A stretch of DNA of 64,000 nucleotides from Arthrobacter sp. B1I2. GTDB lineage: Bacteria > Actinomycetota > Actinomycetes > Actinomycetales > Micrococcaceae. Under the pieces are notes generated by a model, which ran no database searches, had not been told where the DNA came from, and saw nothing but the letters and a program-made list of their open reading frames with translations. Location: contig NZ_JAUSYC010000001.1 of assembly GCF_030816485.1 (NCBI RefSeq), forward strand, positions 4,154,001-4,218,000, in the 5' to 3' direction. Shown here in pieces: positions 58,101 through 64,000 of the stretch (positions are counted from its first letter, which is position 1; the number at the start of each line of letters is the position of its first letter). Both the position numbers and the translations under genes were made by a program.

Positions 58101-58355
58101 GATGTTCAGTTCCTGGAGGAGCTTATTCGCGAGGGCCACGCGGTCTGTTGGCTTGGCTGCGGCCAGGACCCGCCGGACGGCATCTGCCACGTGGCGGCCG
58201 AGGATGTCCGGGGAGTCTTCGTCTTCGATCTCTGCGAAAACTGGCTGAATTTCTGCCCCGCTCTTCAGCAGATTGCCGAGGGCGTCCGTATTTAGCAGTT
58301 CGTACAAGCCCTCAGGCAGCTGCTCAGCCGCCCCTCCCCCAAAGGAATTAGTCAC
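55200..58355 (-). CDS. PLD nuclease-SF2 helicase-DUF3427 fusion protein
   Basis: 1051 residues. Residues ~130-275 are a PLD-like nuclease domain (RLHAKAWLFRR with H214/K216, AYVGSSNLSQAAL with S233/N235). The SF2 helicase has Walker A VAATGTGKTVVAALD at ~338-352, D-E-F-H-H at 434-438, LGLTATPERGDG and the C-lobe IFAVDLFNEGLDLPQVDTIL and QQLGRGLRRAEG. The remainder is DUF3427. The domain order PLD-DEAD-DUF3427 is a known stand-alone bacterial family, likely a DNA-targeting helicase-nuclease in defence or repair. GC-rich like the backbone. Confidence 0.9.
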   Translation of the reverse strand: MTNSFGGGAAEQLPEGLYELLNTDALGNLLKSGAEIQPVFAEIEDEDSPDILGRHVADAVRRVLAAAKPTDRVALANKLLQELNIQDRIADGPTQLQSLHRPDTLKRRQLRRPSTKLSDSALLTNSKDEPNLAAELRAEIESADTVDLLCAFVRWTGLRLLEPALEQLKERGARLRVLTTTYMGATERRAIDELVTRHGAEVKINYETQATRLHAKAWLFRRNSGFDTAYVGSSNLSQAALLDGLEWNVRLSSVATPALLQKFEVTFDSYWEQRAFQSYDPERDGEKLDAALERNGGRRTAAPDGITGLEVQPFLHQEEMLEDLEAERIKGFNHNLLVAATGTGKTVVAALDYKRLSEAAGRELKLLFVAHRQEILKQAMRTYRDVMQDGAFGELYVGEHKPQEWKHIFASVQSLSSLGIEQLEPGFFDVVVIDEFHHAMAPTYRRLLDHLQPQQLLGLTATPERGDGVDVAKQFFDGRTASELRLWDALDADLLVPFHYFGVSDDVDLTQLEWKRGNYDTAQLSALYTGNDARAAKVIRELRDKVTSTDQMRAIGFCVSVQHAHYMAEVFNRAGIASVAVDGSTDDAERAAALERLRRREINCIFAVDLFNEGLDLPQVDTILLLRPTQSATIFLQQLGRGLRRAEGKAVLTVLDFIGQQHREFRFDLRYRALTGYGRKELEKAVEDEFPYLPSGSQIVLDRVAQKVVLDNFKAQLRFNRAQLVRDVASYAETELEAYLERSGNDVKTIYRSTRDSWTGYLRQAGLIEGYSPLETVLRGKIEELSGAEEKKLLGRMAALIHVDDPERAAAYSMLVAPDAPRYAELGMREQAFARMLFYTLWDDGGGFTTYDGGLDHLRGYQFVCREIQQIVKLGVAASKHAAKGLGAGLQHIPLLSHATYRREEVLAALQYGSLEQGKNVQHREGVAWCPATFTDAFFVTLNKDDKKHSATTMYKDYAISPELFHWESQNATSPKSPTGRRYLDRLSHGSKVLIFTRDTADDETGLTVPYTCLGQVDYVQHSGEKPIAITWKLHRPMPADVYATAAAVAQ

Positions 58356-58408
58356 TTCGCCAGGGTATTTGCTAGATGACTGAACGCCTAACCTAGGCTC
58401 AACGAAAA

Positions 58409-59008
58409 ATGTATCCCTATGCTTGCCCTATGCCAGCTGGAGACTTTGAGAACGCGTTTATGGAAGCCGCACGCCGCGAAGGTGTGGAATTGGTTCGGTA
58501 CAAGAAACCCTGGCTCAATCAGAGGGGGCACTTCGATTTACCCCATCGAGCTTCCGCCGTGACAGATCCGCTGAATTCCATCTTCTTGTCTCTCGGAGGT
58601 CAGTCCGCTGAACAAGCGGCAAAACGGACAACCGCACTGCCTGGAGACTTCATTCACCTCGAGACTGAAACGATCATTGAGATCGATGAAGTGCAGCACT
58701 TCACCAGCTTCCGGCTGCAATCATTCGAGTTCTATGCACGGGATTCTCCTTTGGGTTTTGAACCCGACGAATATCGGGACCTCTGCCGCCGGTTCGCTCC
58801 GAAAGCCGACACGTACCGGCAATCGAAGGCCGCAGCGGCGTTCGGCCCTGGTGGCCGGCAGCGACAGCGCGCGTACTATGACGCGCTGCGAGATTTGGCG
58901 GTGCCGGCTATGGGACTCCCGCCACTTATCCGTGTACCGGCACCGGACGGCAACGGGAGAACAGCGTTCGAGCGAAACCGCGAGCGAATACTGCGTACCT
59001 TATCGTAG
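58409..59008 (+). CDS. Small PD-(D/E)xK-like protein, uncharacterised
   Basis: 199 residues, divergent from the DUF3427 gene with a 53-base gap. The ATG at 58409 has only AACGAAAA before it and may be leaderless; a later ATG (58430) is possible. GDFIHLETETIIEIDEVQHFTSFRL places Glu/Asp residues in an E...E-I-D-E-x-Q-H pattern that resembles a restriction-endonuclease-fold active site, without the usual Lys. The C-terminus has basic helices. Function is suggested only by this motif and the defence neighbourhood. Confidence 0.55.
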   Translation: MYPYACPMPAGDFENAFMEAARREGVELVRYKKPWLNQRGHFDLPHRASAVTDPLNSIFLSLGGQSAEQAAKRTTALPGDFIHLETETIIEIDEVQHFTSFRLQSFEFYARDSPLGFEPDEYRDLCRRFAPKADTYRQSKAAAAFGPGGRQRQRAYYDALRDLAVPAMGLPPLIRVPAPDGNGRTAFERNRERILRTLS

Positions 59009-59058
59009 CCGGCGGACTAACTGCGCAGCCTCCGGGCTAATTCTGGTAAACAGTTCCA

Positions 59059-60645
59059 ATGACCCAACCGCATGTTTTCGTAGCCATGGCCGACATCTTG
59101 AATCTCCGGTGTGACGCATGGCTGCTGCCTACGGACTCCACCGTCAAAATCGAGCAGCATTGGCTGCGGGCACATCCGGAGCTACGCAGCATGGCAGCGG
59201 CATCTGCATCGACGGATTTCCGTGACGGAAGCGCACTCGCCGAACCCATCAGCTCCTGGGAACCTGTGTCGCCCCTGCCAATCATGACGGCAGTGCCGGA
59301 CGACGGTATATGGGGGCCCGCCGTCGTCGCCGAACGTCTTGAAGCGTTCGTCCGCAGCGCCCTCCTGGCGGTACCAGTGCCGCCCGACCACCGACCTTAT
59401 CGACTCCTTGCCTTACCCTTATTCGGAACCGCCGGTGGGGGCGCTGGGAATCATCTTGGCGCTGCTCTGCGCGCTATCCTCGATGCCTCCGCCGGACTGG
59501 CCAGTCGATACGACGTCGACATTGTGCTTGTGCTGAGAGACCGAGCCGCGTTCTCACTGGCGCAGAAGCTGCGCCGAGAAGCGGCCGACGACTCGTCATG
59601 GCCTTCACTGGAACCCCACCTGCACGACAAGGCAAAATCCCTCGGGCAGACTGCAGGCGCCGGTCACCTGGTCCCGTTCCTGGGCGCAGGAGTCAGCGTC
59701 AGCGCCGGCGCCCCCAGCTGGGGCCAACTCCTCGACACGTTGCGGACCGGCGTCCGCCTGAAAGAAGCAGAGGCGAAGGCGTTTCAGGGGCTGGGACCGC
59801 TGGACCAAGCCGGCGTGCTTGAGCAGCTCTACGCCGACCAGCACGGCTCTCGGGCGGCTTTCGGCCGAGCCGTTGCTGCGGCGGTCGACCTGCCGAGATA
59901 CGGACTTGCACCCGCGCTTCTCGCCGCGCTGCCCTCTTCCGGGGCGATCACTCTGAACTATGACCGGCTTTTCGAAATGGCCTGTGAAGATGCCCAACGG
60001 CCGCGAACGGTCATGCCCGAGAACATTCCTGCGGTTGGCAATGACTGGCTGCTAAAACTTCATGGCTCGGTCAATGCGCCGGAGAGCATTGTGCTGACCC
60101 GTGACGACTACCTCGGATACAACAGCAACCGGGAAGCGCTGTCCGCTCTAGTCAAGGCACACCTGCTGACCCACCACTTGTTGTTTGTGGGGTTCGGGCT
60201 CGCCGATGACCACTTCCATGAGATTGTCCACGATGTCAGGCGGGCGCTTCCGGCAACGGGCTCCAAGGAGCACCAGATGGGGACCGTACTCTCGCTCTTC
60301 CAAGAACCACTGCAGAGCCTTGTTTGGTCTGGAAAACTGGACATCCTTCCCATGTCCGGCGCACCAGCACAGAACGCGGGCGAAGAAGAAGTGCAGACGG
60401 CCCTCGCGGCAGCAGGAAGGGAACTTGAAATATTCCTCGACATGATGGCCGCCTACGCGACCGACAACCACTCGTATCTTCTGGCCCCCGCCTATAACCA
60501 AGGCCTTGCCGACGACGAACTGGTGTTGCGGCGGCAACTCCTTGCTCTTGCCAACCACGACCGGTCAGCAGGGACGGCTGAAGTGTGGGGCGTGCTCGAC
60601 AAGGCCCTGGGTGAGCTGGGATTCGATGGAGGGGCCAAACGCTGA
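59059..60645 (+). CDS. SIR2-family NADase-like protein with a macro-like N-terminal domain
   Basis: 528 residues. Residues ~1-175 look macro-like: VAMADILNLRCDAWLLPTDS parallels the GDI...DAIVNAAN strand of macro domains, and ALPLFGTAGGGAGNHLGAAL the phosphate loop. Residues ~200-395 are a SIR2 Rossmann domain: FLGAGVSVSAGAPSW (209-211 GAG), ITLNYDRLFE (N300, D302), LLKLHGSVNA (H335) and FVGFGLADDHF. In defence proteins such as ThsA, SIR2 depletes NAD to stop phage growth. A macro-like sensor fused to it would suit an ADP-ribose-type signal. Followed after 133 bases by a GTPase gene. Confidence 0.78.
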   Translation: MTQPHVFVAMADILNLRCDAWLLPTDSTVKIEQHWLRAHPELRSMAAASASTDFRDGSALAEPISSWEPVSPLPIMTAVPDDGIWGPAVVAERLEAFVRSALLAVPVPPDHRPYRLLALPLFGTAGGGAGNHLGAALRAILDASAGLASRYDVDIVLVLRDRAAFSLAQKLRREAADDSSWPSLEPHLHDKAKSLGQTAGAGHLVPFLGAGVSVSAGAPSWGQLLDTLRTGVRLKEAEAKAFQGLGPLDQAGVLEQLYADQHGSRAAFGRAVAAAVDLPRYGLAPALLAALPSSGAITLNYDRLFEMACEDAQRPRTVMPENIPAVGNDWLLKLHGSVNAPESIVLTRDDYLGYNSNREALSALVKAHLLTHHLLFVGFGLADDHFHEIVHDVRRALPATGSKEHQMGTVLSLFQEPLQSLVWSGKLDILPMSGAPAQNAGEEEVQTALAAAGRELEIFLDMMAAYATDNHSYLLAPAYNQGLADDELVLRRQLLALANHDRSAGTAEVWGVLDKALGELGFDGGAKR

Positions 60646-60778
60646 GATATCTACTTCCTCTTGCGGCCTCGTGAAGAATGTCGCGTCCTCAGACCTTGAG
60701 TCATCTAGCATTTCGTGGGTTTCGACACACTCTGGTTACGAGGGGCCCGACTATCCCTCATTGCCGTAAGTTCGTCCT

Positions 60779-61945
60779 ATGGAACAGAACAAGGTCGCAC
60801 GAGAGCAGCAGATTGCCGTATTCGGAGAGAGCGGAAGCGGCAAGACGGTGCTTTTGTCCTCCTTCTACGGATTAGCGGTAGAGCAGCTACTCTCCGGCAC
60901 GGAGCAGTTCGACGTTCTCGCAGTCGATAGCGCTCACGGTCGGCGTCTGCATCAGAACTACCTCGGCATGAAGAATTCAGCCGTGCTACCGATGACGAAT
61001 CGGTTTTCTGCCACGTCGTACGCGTTTTCGATCAAACGCAAGCCGGGGGCGGCTGCCAGGGTCAGGAGGAACGTCCCCGAAGAACTGCGCTTGGTGTGGC
61101 ACGACTACCCCGGCGAGTGGTTCGAACAGGAGCCCAGCGGGGCGGAAGAAGCAAAGCGCCGGATCAACACATTCCAAGCTCTGCTGGGTTCCGATGTCGC
61201 GCTCGTGTTGGTGGATGGCCAGAGGCTTCTCGACAACGCGGGCGAGGAGGAACGTTATCTCAAACATCTTCTGACCAACCTCAGCACTCAGCTGCTCAAG
61301 CTGCGTGACAACCTTCTGCAAGATGACAAACCGCTGGTGACGTTCCCGCGGATCTGGCTGATGGCACTGTCTAAAGCCGACTTGATGCCGGACATGGATG
61401 TAACCGATTTCCGGGACCTGCTCGTAGAGAAAGCCGGAGCAGAGCTGAACAAACTGCAAGGGGTGATCGCAACGTTCGTGGAGGTTCCTGAGGCGTTGTC
61501 CGTGGGGGACGATTTTGTGCTGCTCTCCTCTGCCCAGTTCGAGCCGGAGAAGATTGAGGTGACCAAGCGTGTGGGGTTGGATTTGATCCTGCCGATTGCG
61601 GCGATGCTTCCCTTCTCTCGGTATGTGCGCTGGGCCCTCGCAATGCGAAAAGGCGCAAAGGTGGCCGATCATTTGCTGCGCGTGGCCAGGCCGGTGGCTG
61701 ATTTCATTGGCAGCGATAGATTGCACGCTCTCCTAGCCCGGCTTCCTGGCCCGATCGGCAAGGTTGTGGCCTTGATAGGCCCCTTGCTTATGCAGACCGT
61801 GCTCGATCTCGTGGGACCCAAGGTGCTGGACATGCATGAGGAGGCGAAAGCAAAGCACGACTTCCTCGCCGAAACGTTGACCGGTTTCCAATTGGAGCTA
61901 GACCGTGGTGATGGTGAGAAGGTCCTGCTACGGAGCCGCGCGTGA
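60779..61945 (+). CDS. P-loop GTPase of conflict-system type
   Basis: 388 residues, ATG at 60779. Walker A/G1 is FGESGSGKTVLL (16-23), G3 is WHDYPGEW (D109-x-P-G112, as in the DxxG of TRAFAC GTPases), and G4-like is ALSKADLMP (198-201). A hydrophobic C-terminal half (LDLILPIAAMLPF, IGKVVALIGPLLMQTVLDLV) suggests membrane association. Such stand-alone GTPases are found in predicted bacterial conflict systems together with effector proteins. It overlaps the small downstream gene by GTGA, so the two form a unit, probably with the SIR2 gene before it. Confidence 0.72.
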   Translation: MEQNKVAREQQIAVFGESGSGKTVLLSSFYGLAVEQLLSGTEQFDVLAVDSAHGRRLHQNYLGMKNSAVLPMTNRFSATSYAFSIKRKPGAAARVRRNVPEELRLVWHDYPGEWFEQEPSGAEEAKRRINTFQALLGSDVALVLVDGQRLLDNAGEEERYLKHLLTNLSTQLLKLRDNLLQDDKPLVTFPRIWLMALSKADLMPDMDVTDFRDLLVEKAGAELNKLQGVIATFVEVPEALSVGDDFVLLSSAQFEPEKIEVTKRVGLDLILPIAAMLPFSRYVRWALAMRKGAKVADHLLRVARPVADFIGSDRLHALLARLPGPIGKVVALIGPLLMQTVLDLVGPKVLDMHEEAKAKHDFLAETLTGFQLELDRGDGEKVLLRSRA

Positions 61946-62319
61946 CGTCTGGCAGCAGTCCCACGGAGCCTAGCAATGTCTTTATTTGGGCCACTCGCGG
62001 GAAGAACTGGGGATTCCGCTTCCTGCGCACTGCGGGTTGGTCGGACCCGCTCGAGGTTTACGAAGCCGCATTCTCCGGAGTCGGGGACACCACGGAAGCC
62101 TTCCAAGGAAACGCAGACACCGTCGCCTTTCGGTTTCTAGATCCGGAGAAACGCCGTGATGCAGCAGGCAGAGTGATCCCGCACGAGTTTGTGCTGTTTC
62201 CGCCATTGTCTGCCAAGGTCAGCTCAGTAGATGACGGATTCCAACTAGTCTGGCCCCTCGTGAAGGATGACTTCGCCCGTTACTGGGAGCAACCCCAACC
62301 GCGGACCAACGGTTCTTAA
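61942..62319 (+). CDS. Small partner protein of the GTPase
   Basis: 125 residues, GTG start inside the GTPase stop. It is a single compact domain (VFIWATRGKNWGFRFLRTAG, PLEVYEAAFSGVGD, AFRFLDPEKRRDAAGRVIPH-EFVLFPP, WPLVKDDFARYWEQ) without transmembrane segments or known catalytic motif. The coupling suggests a GTPase-associated adaptor or regulator. Family not recognised. Confidence 0.6.
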   Translation: MTSGSSPTEPSNVFIWATRGKNWGFRFLRTAGWSDPLEVYEAAFSGVGDTTEAFQGNADTVAFRFLDPEKRRDAAGRVIPHEFVLFPPLSAKVSSVDDGFQLVWPLVKDDFARYWEQPQPRTNGS

Positions 62320-62434
62320 CAACCAGGATGGTCACCGCAGCATGACCAGCCAGGAATATAGTTCCATGCCGATGCGAGTCCAGATTTGTCGGCGCTTTGG
62401 ACCCTGCTCCGAGACCGAAGCCGCGCCGGTGGAC

Positions 62435-63106
62435 CTACTTCCACGCCCTCCGCCACAACCGCGAAGGCCTCCCCCGCGTCCCGTCTGACATCTGGCCCGT
62501 CCCGGCCAGCTTCGGCTCCATGAACCGCCGGAACGTGTCGCGCATCAGCGGCGCGCCAGCCACCACCTCGTGCAGCTCCCGCAGATCCTTCAACGTGAAC
62601 GGTTCATCCAGCAGCGCCCCAGGATCCGGCGCCTCCGCATAGGCGGACCGCAGCCACTCCACCGCCTTGGCCACGATGTCCGCGTGCCCGTACGGCAGTC
62701 CGGCGATGATTTCCGGTTCCTCATCCACGGAAGCCAGCCTAACGCCGTCGGACTTCAACGCCTCCTCCAAAGCCGCCAGCGGCACCACGTCCACGTGCGC
62801 CACCGACAAAACCCACCCGCGGTCATCGCGCCCCGGCTCGTCGAACACCTGCAGCTGGCGCGGCACCCGCCCGGAGATCCCGGCCTTCTCCCGCAGGCAC
62901 CGCAGCACCGCGTCCGCCAGGGTCTCGCGTTCGCGCAGGAACGTTCCCGGCAGGGCCCACTTTCTGTGCTGGTGGTCCTCCGCCCGGCGCACCAGCAGCA
63001 CGCAAACACTCCCCTCCGCAACGGTCAGAACCGCCGTATCCACCGCCACCGACGGCCGCGGGTAGTCGAGCAGGGACGGGCCCGGAGTGTTCTTGGAATC
63101 CTTCAC
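62435..63106 (-). CDS. NrtR-like Nudix-domain transcriptional regulator
   Basis: 223 residues. The Nudix fold is present (AVLTVAEGSVCVLLVRRAED, ...KWALPGTF), but the Nudix box G54-TFLRER-E-TLADAVLRCLREKAGI deviates from the catalytic GX5EX7REUXEEXGU, as in NrtR proteins, which sense ADP-ribose or other NAD-derived ligands. The C-terminal ~75 residues (FTLKDLRELHEVVAGAPLMR-DTF) form the NrtR-type winged helix. It is divergent from an ARPP-1 gene with an inverted repeat between, so it should repress that gene and respond to NAD metabolites. Confidence 0.8.
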   Translation of the reverse strand: MKDSKNTPGPSLLDYPRPSVAVDTAVLTVAEGSVCVLLVRRAEDHQHRKWALPGTFLRERETLADAVLRCLREKAGISGRVPRQLQVFDEPGRDDRGWVLSVAHVDVVPLAALEEALKSDGVRLASVDEEPEIIAGLPYGHADIVAKAVEWLRSAYAEAPDPGALLDEPFTLKDLRELHEVVAGAPLMRDTFRRFMEPKLAGTGQMSDGTRGRPSRLWRRAWK

Positions 63107-63125
63107 ACCTCCATTTATCGCAGTC

Positions 63126-63171
63126 TTGCGCTAAAGAAGCAACACGTGCATACTGAAACCAATTAGCGCAG
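63126..63171. promoter_or_regulatory. Inverted repeat in the NrtR/ARPP-1 divergent promoter
   Basis: TTGCGCTAA at 63126-63134 and TTAGCGCAG at 63163-63171 form an inverted repeat (8 of 9 matching) separated by 28 bases. The left arm could overlap a rightward -35 (TTGCGC), with TACTGA near 63151 as a possible -10. It is the most likely operator for the divergent NrtR-like protein. Confidence 0.55.
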
Positions 63172-63199
63172 AAATGCGAAAAATCAACTGGAGGTTCCC

Positions 63200-64000
63200 A
63201 TGAGAGTCCCGCAGCTTCACGTCGGCGCCGGCAGCAGCCTCGGCCCGCTCAGCATCTTCCCTGTCTGGACCTCCGCACCGGGAAGCCTCGGCATCAGCAC
63301 CGGCACCCACGCAGACGTGGCCGTCACCGAGCTCGCCAGCGGCGCCCAGGTATCCCGCCTCACCGTCACCAACAACGGCCCGCACCCGGCACTGCTGCTG
63401 GAAGGCGAGCTGCTCGAAGGCGGGCAGCAGCACCGGACCTGCGCCCGCGACGTCGTCCTCGGGCCGGGTGAGACACGCGATATCGACACCTTCTGCGTCG
63501 AGGCCGGCCGCTGGGAAGCCGGGCAGAGCAACCACCGGCGGCAGGCACGCCGCGCCCCGCTGAACGTCTGGTCCGAGCTGGCCAACGGCCTGAACGGGCA
63601 ACGGGGAGGAAACCGGCAAGACCGCATCTGGGAACGGGTCCGCCGGTTCGACGCCGCCCGGGGCGCCTCCGCCACCAGTTCCCTCGTCCAGCACATGGAC
63701 TGGTTCAAGGACAACAAGGAGGAACGGAACCAGTTCAGCGCCGCGGACGCGCCCGCTCCGCTGGAGGGCCAGCGCGGCGTGGTGGTCGGCCTCGGCCGGC
63801 AGCCGCTGCTCCTGGAGGTCTTCGGCACCCACACCCTCTTCCGCCGCCACTACCGGCAGCTGATCGGGGCGGCACTGCTGGACCTCGAGCTCCTGCCACC
63901 CCAGGCGCTGGCCTCAGGACCGATGCCCGGCCAGTACGCCCGGGGCTTCGCCGCACACGTCCAGGCGATGGACTTCGGAACGTTCGACGGCGGCGCCGAA
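63200..64000 (+). CDS. ARPP-1 family (DUF6569) protein, 3' end outside window
   Basis: ATG at 63200 with GGAGG seven bases before; the frame is open for 267 codons to the window edge. LGPLSIFPVW, VAVTELASGAQVSRLTVTNNG, PALLLEGELLEGGQQHRTCA, LGPGETRDIDTFCVEAGRW are the conserved blocks of the ARPP-1 domain. This family was defined by its association with ADP-ribosylglycohydrolases and NrtR-like regulators in NAD-utilising pathways; its reaction is unknown. An ADP-ribosylglycohydrolase or similar gene may follow beyond the window. Confidence 0.82.
   Translation, partial: MRVPQLHVGAGSSLGPLSIFPVWTSAPGSLGISTGTHADVAVTELASGAQVSRLTVTNNGPHPALLLEGELLEGGQQHRTCARDVVLGPGETRDIDTFCVEAGRWEAGQSNHRRQARRAPLNVWSELANGLNGQRGGNRQDRIWERVRRFDAARGASATSSLVQHMDWFKDNKEERNQFSAADAPAPLEGQRGVVVGLGRQPLLLEVFGTHTLFRRHYRQLIGAALLDLELLPPQALASGPMPGQYARGFAAHVQAMDFGTFDGGAE

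Overview
The window is high-GC DNA with strong GC3 bias, G-rich ribosome binding sites and frequent GTG/TTG starts. Gene content and protein similarity recalled from memory point to an actinobacterium of the Arthrobacter/Pseudarthrobacter type (Micrococcaceae). No rRNA, tRNA or CRISPR array was seen.

Region 1 (1-12.4 kb) is chromosomal backbone with signs of decay. It holds a truncated lipoprotein phosphoesterase, a VapBC-type toxin-antitoxin pair, a TetR-controlled SnoaL/SDR operon, a STAS-like protein, an Fcy1-type cytosine deaminase, a membrane-anchored HNH protein, a subtilase, a methyltransferase, a seven-repeat YVTN propeller and a butanediol-dehydrogenase-type ADH. Among these lie gene fragments: a second cytosine deaminase, an IS30 transposase, ADH pieces, a subtilase leader, and an FMO and a regulator that both lost their 5' halves at one junction.

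Region 2 (12.4-62.3 kb) reads as one long defence island. In order it has an AT-richer two-TM protein; a Wadjet type I operon (jetABCD, minus strand); a DUF4230 protein and two unknown genes; a giant HEPN-transglutaminase-DUF4011-helicase-nuclease protein; scrambled ADH fragments; a DUF262/PIN-like pair; a type I restriction-modification operon carrying a winged-helix gene and a GIY-YIG/DUF4357 gene between hsdS and hsdR; a DUF6361-PLD-helicase operon followed by a SNF2 helicase, a HelD-like SF1 helicase and a convergent DUF3883 protein; a PLD-SF2-DUF3427 protein; a small nuclease-like protein; and a macro-like/SIR2 protein followed by a P-loop GTPase and a small overlapping partner. The overlapping start/stop codons in these groups suggest translationally coupled units.

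Region 3 (62.4-64 kb) has an NrtR-like Nudix regulator divergent from an ARPP-1 family gene that runs off the window, a pairing known from NAD/ADP-ribose metabolism.

The best candidates for an undescribed system are the 42.3-54.9 kb DUF6361/PLD/helicase/SNF2/HelD-like/DUF3883 block and the 59.0-62.3 kb macro-SIR2/GTPase block. One caution applies throughout: five otherwise intact genes are each split by a net +1 base, and in each the frame is restored by removing one base from a short homopolymer. That could be an assembly artefact rather than biology.
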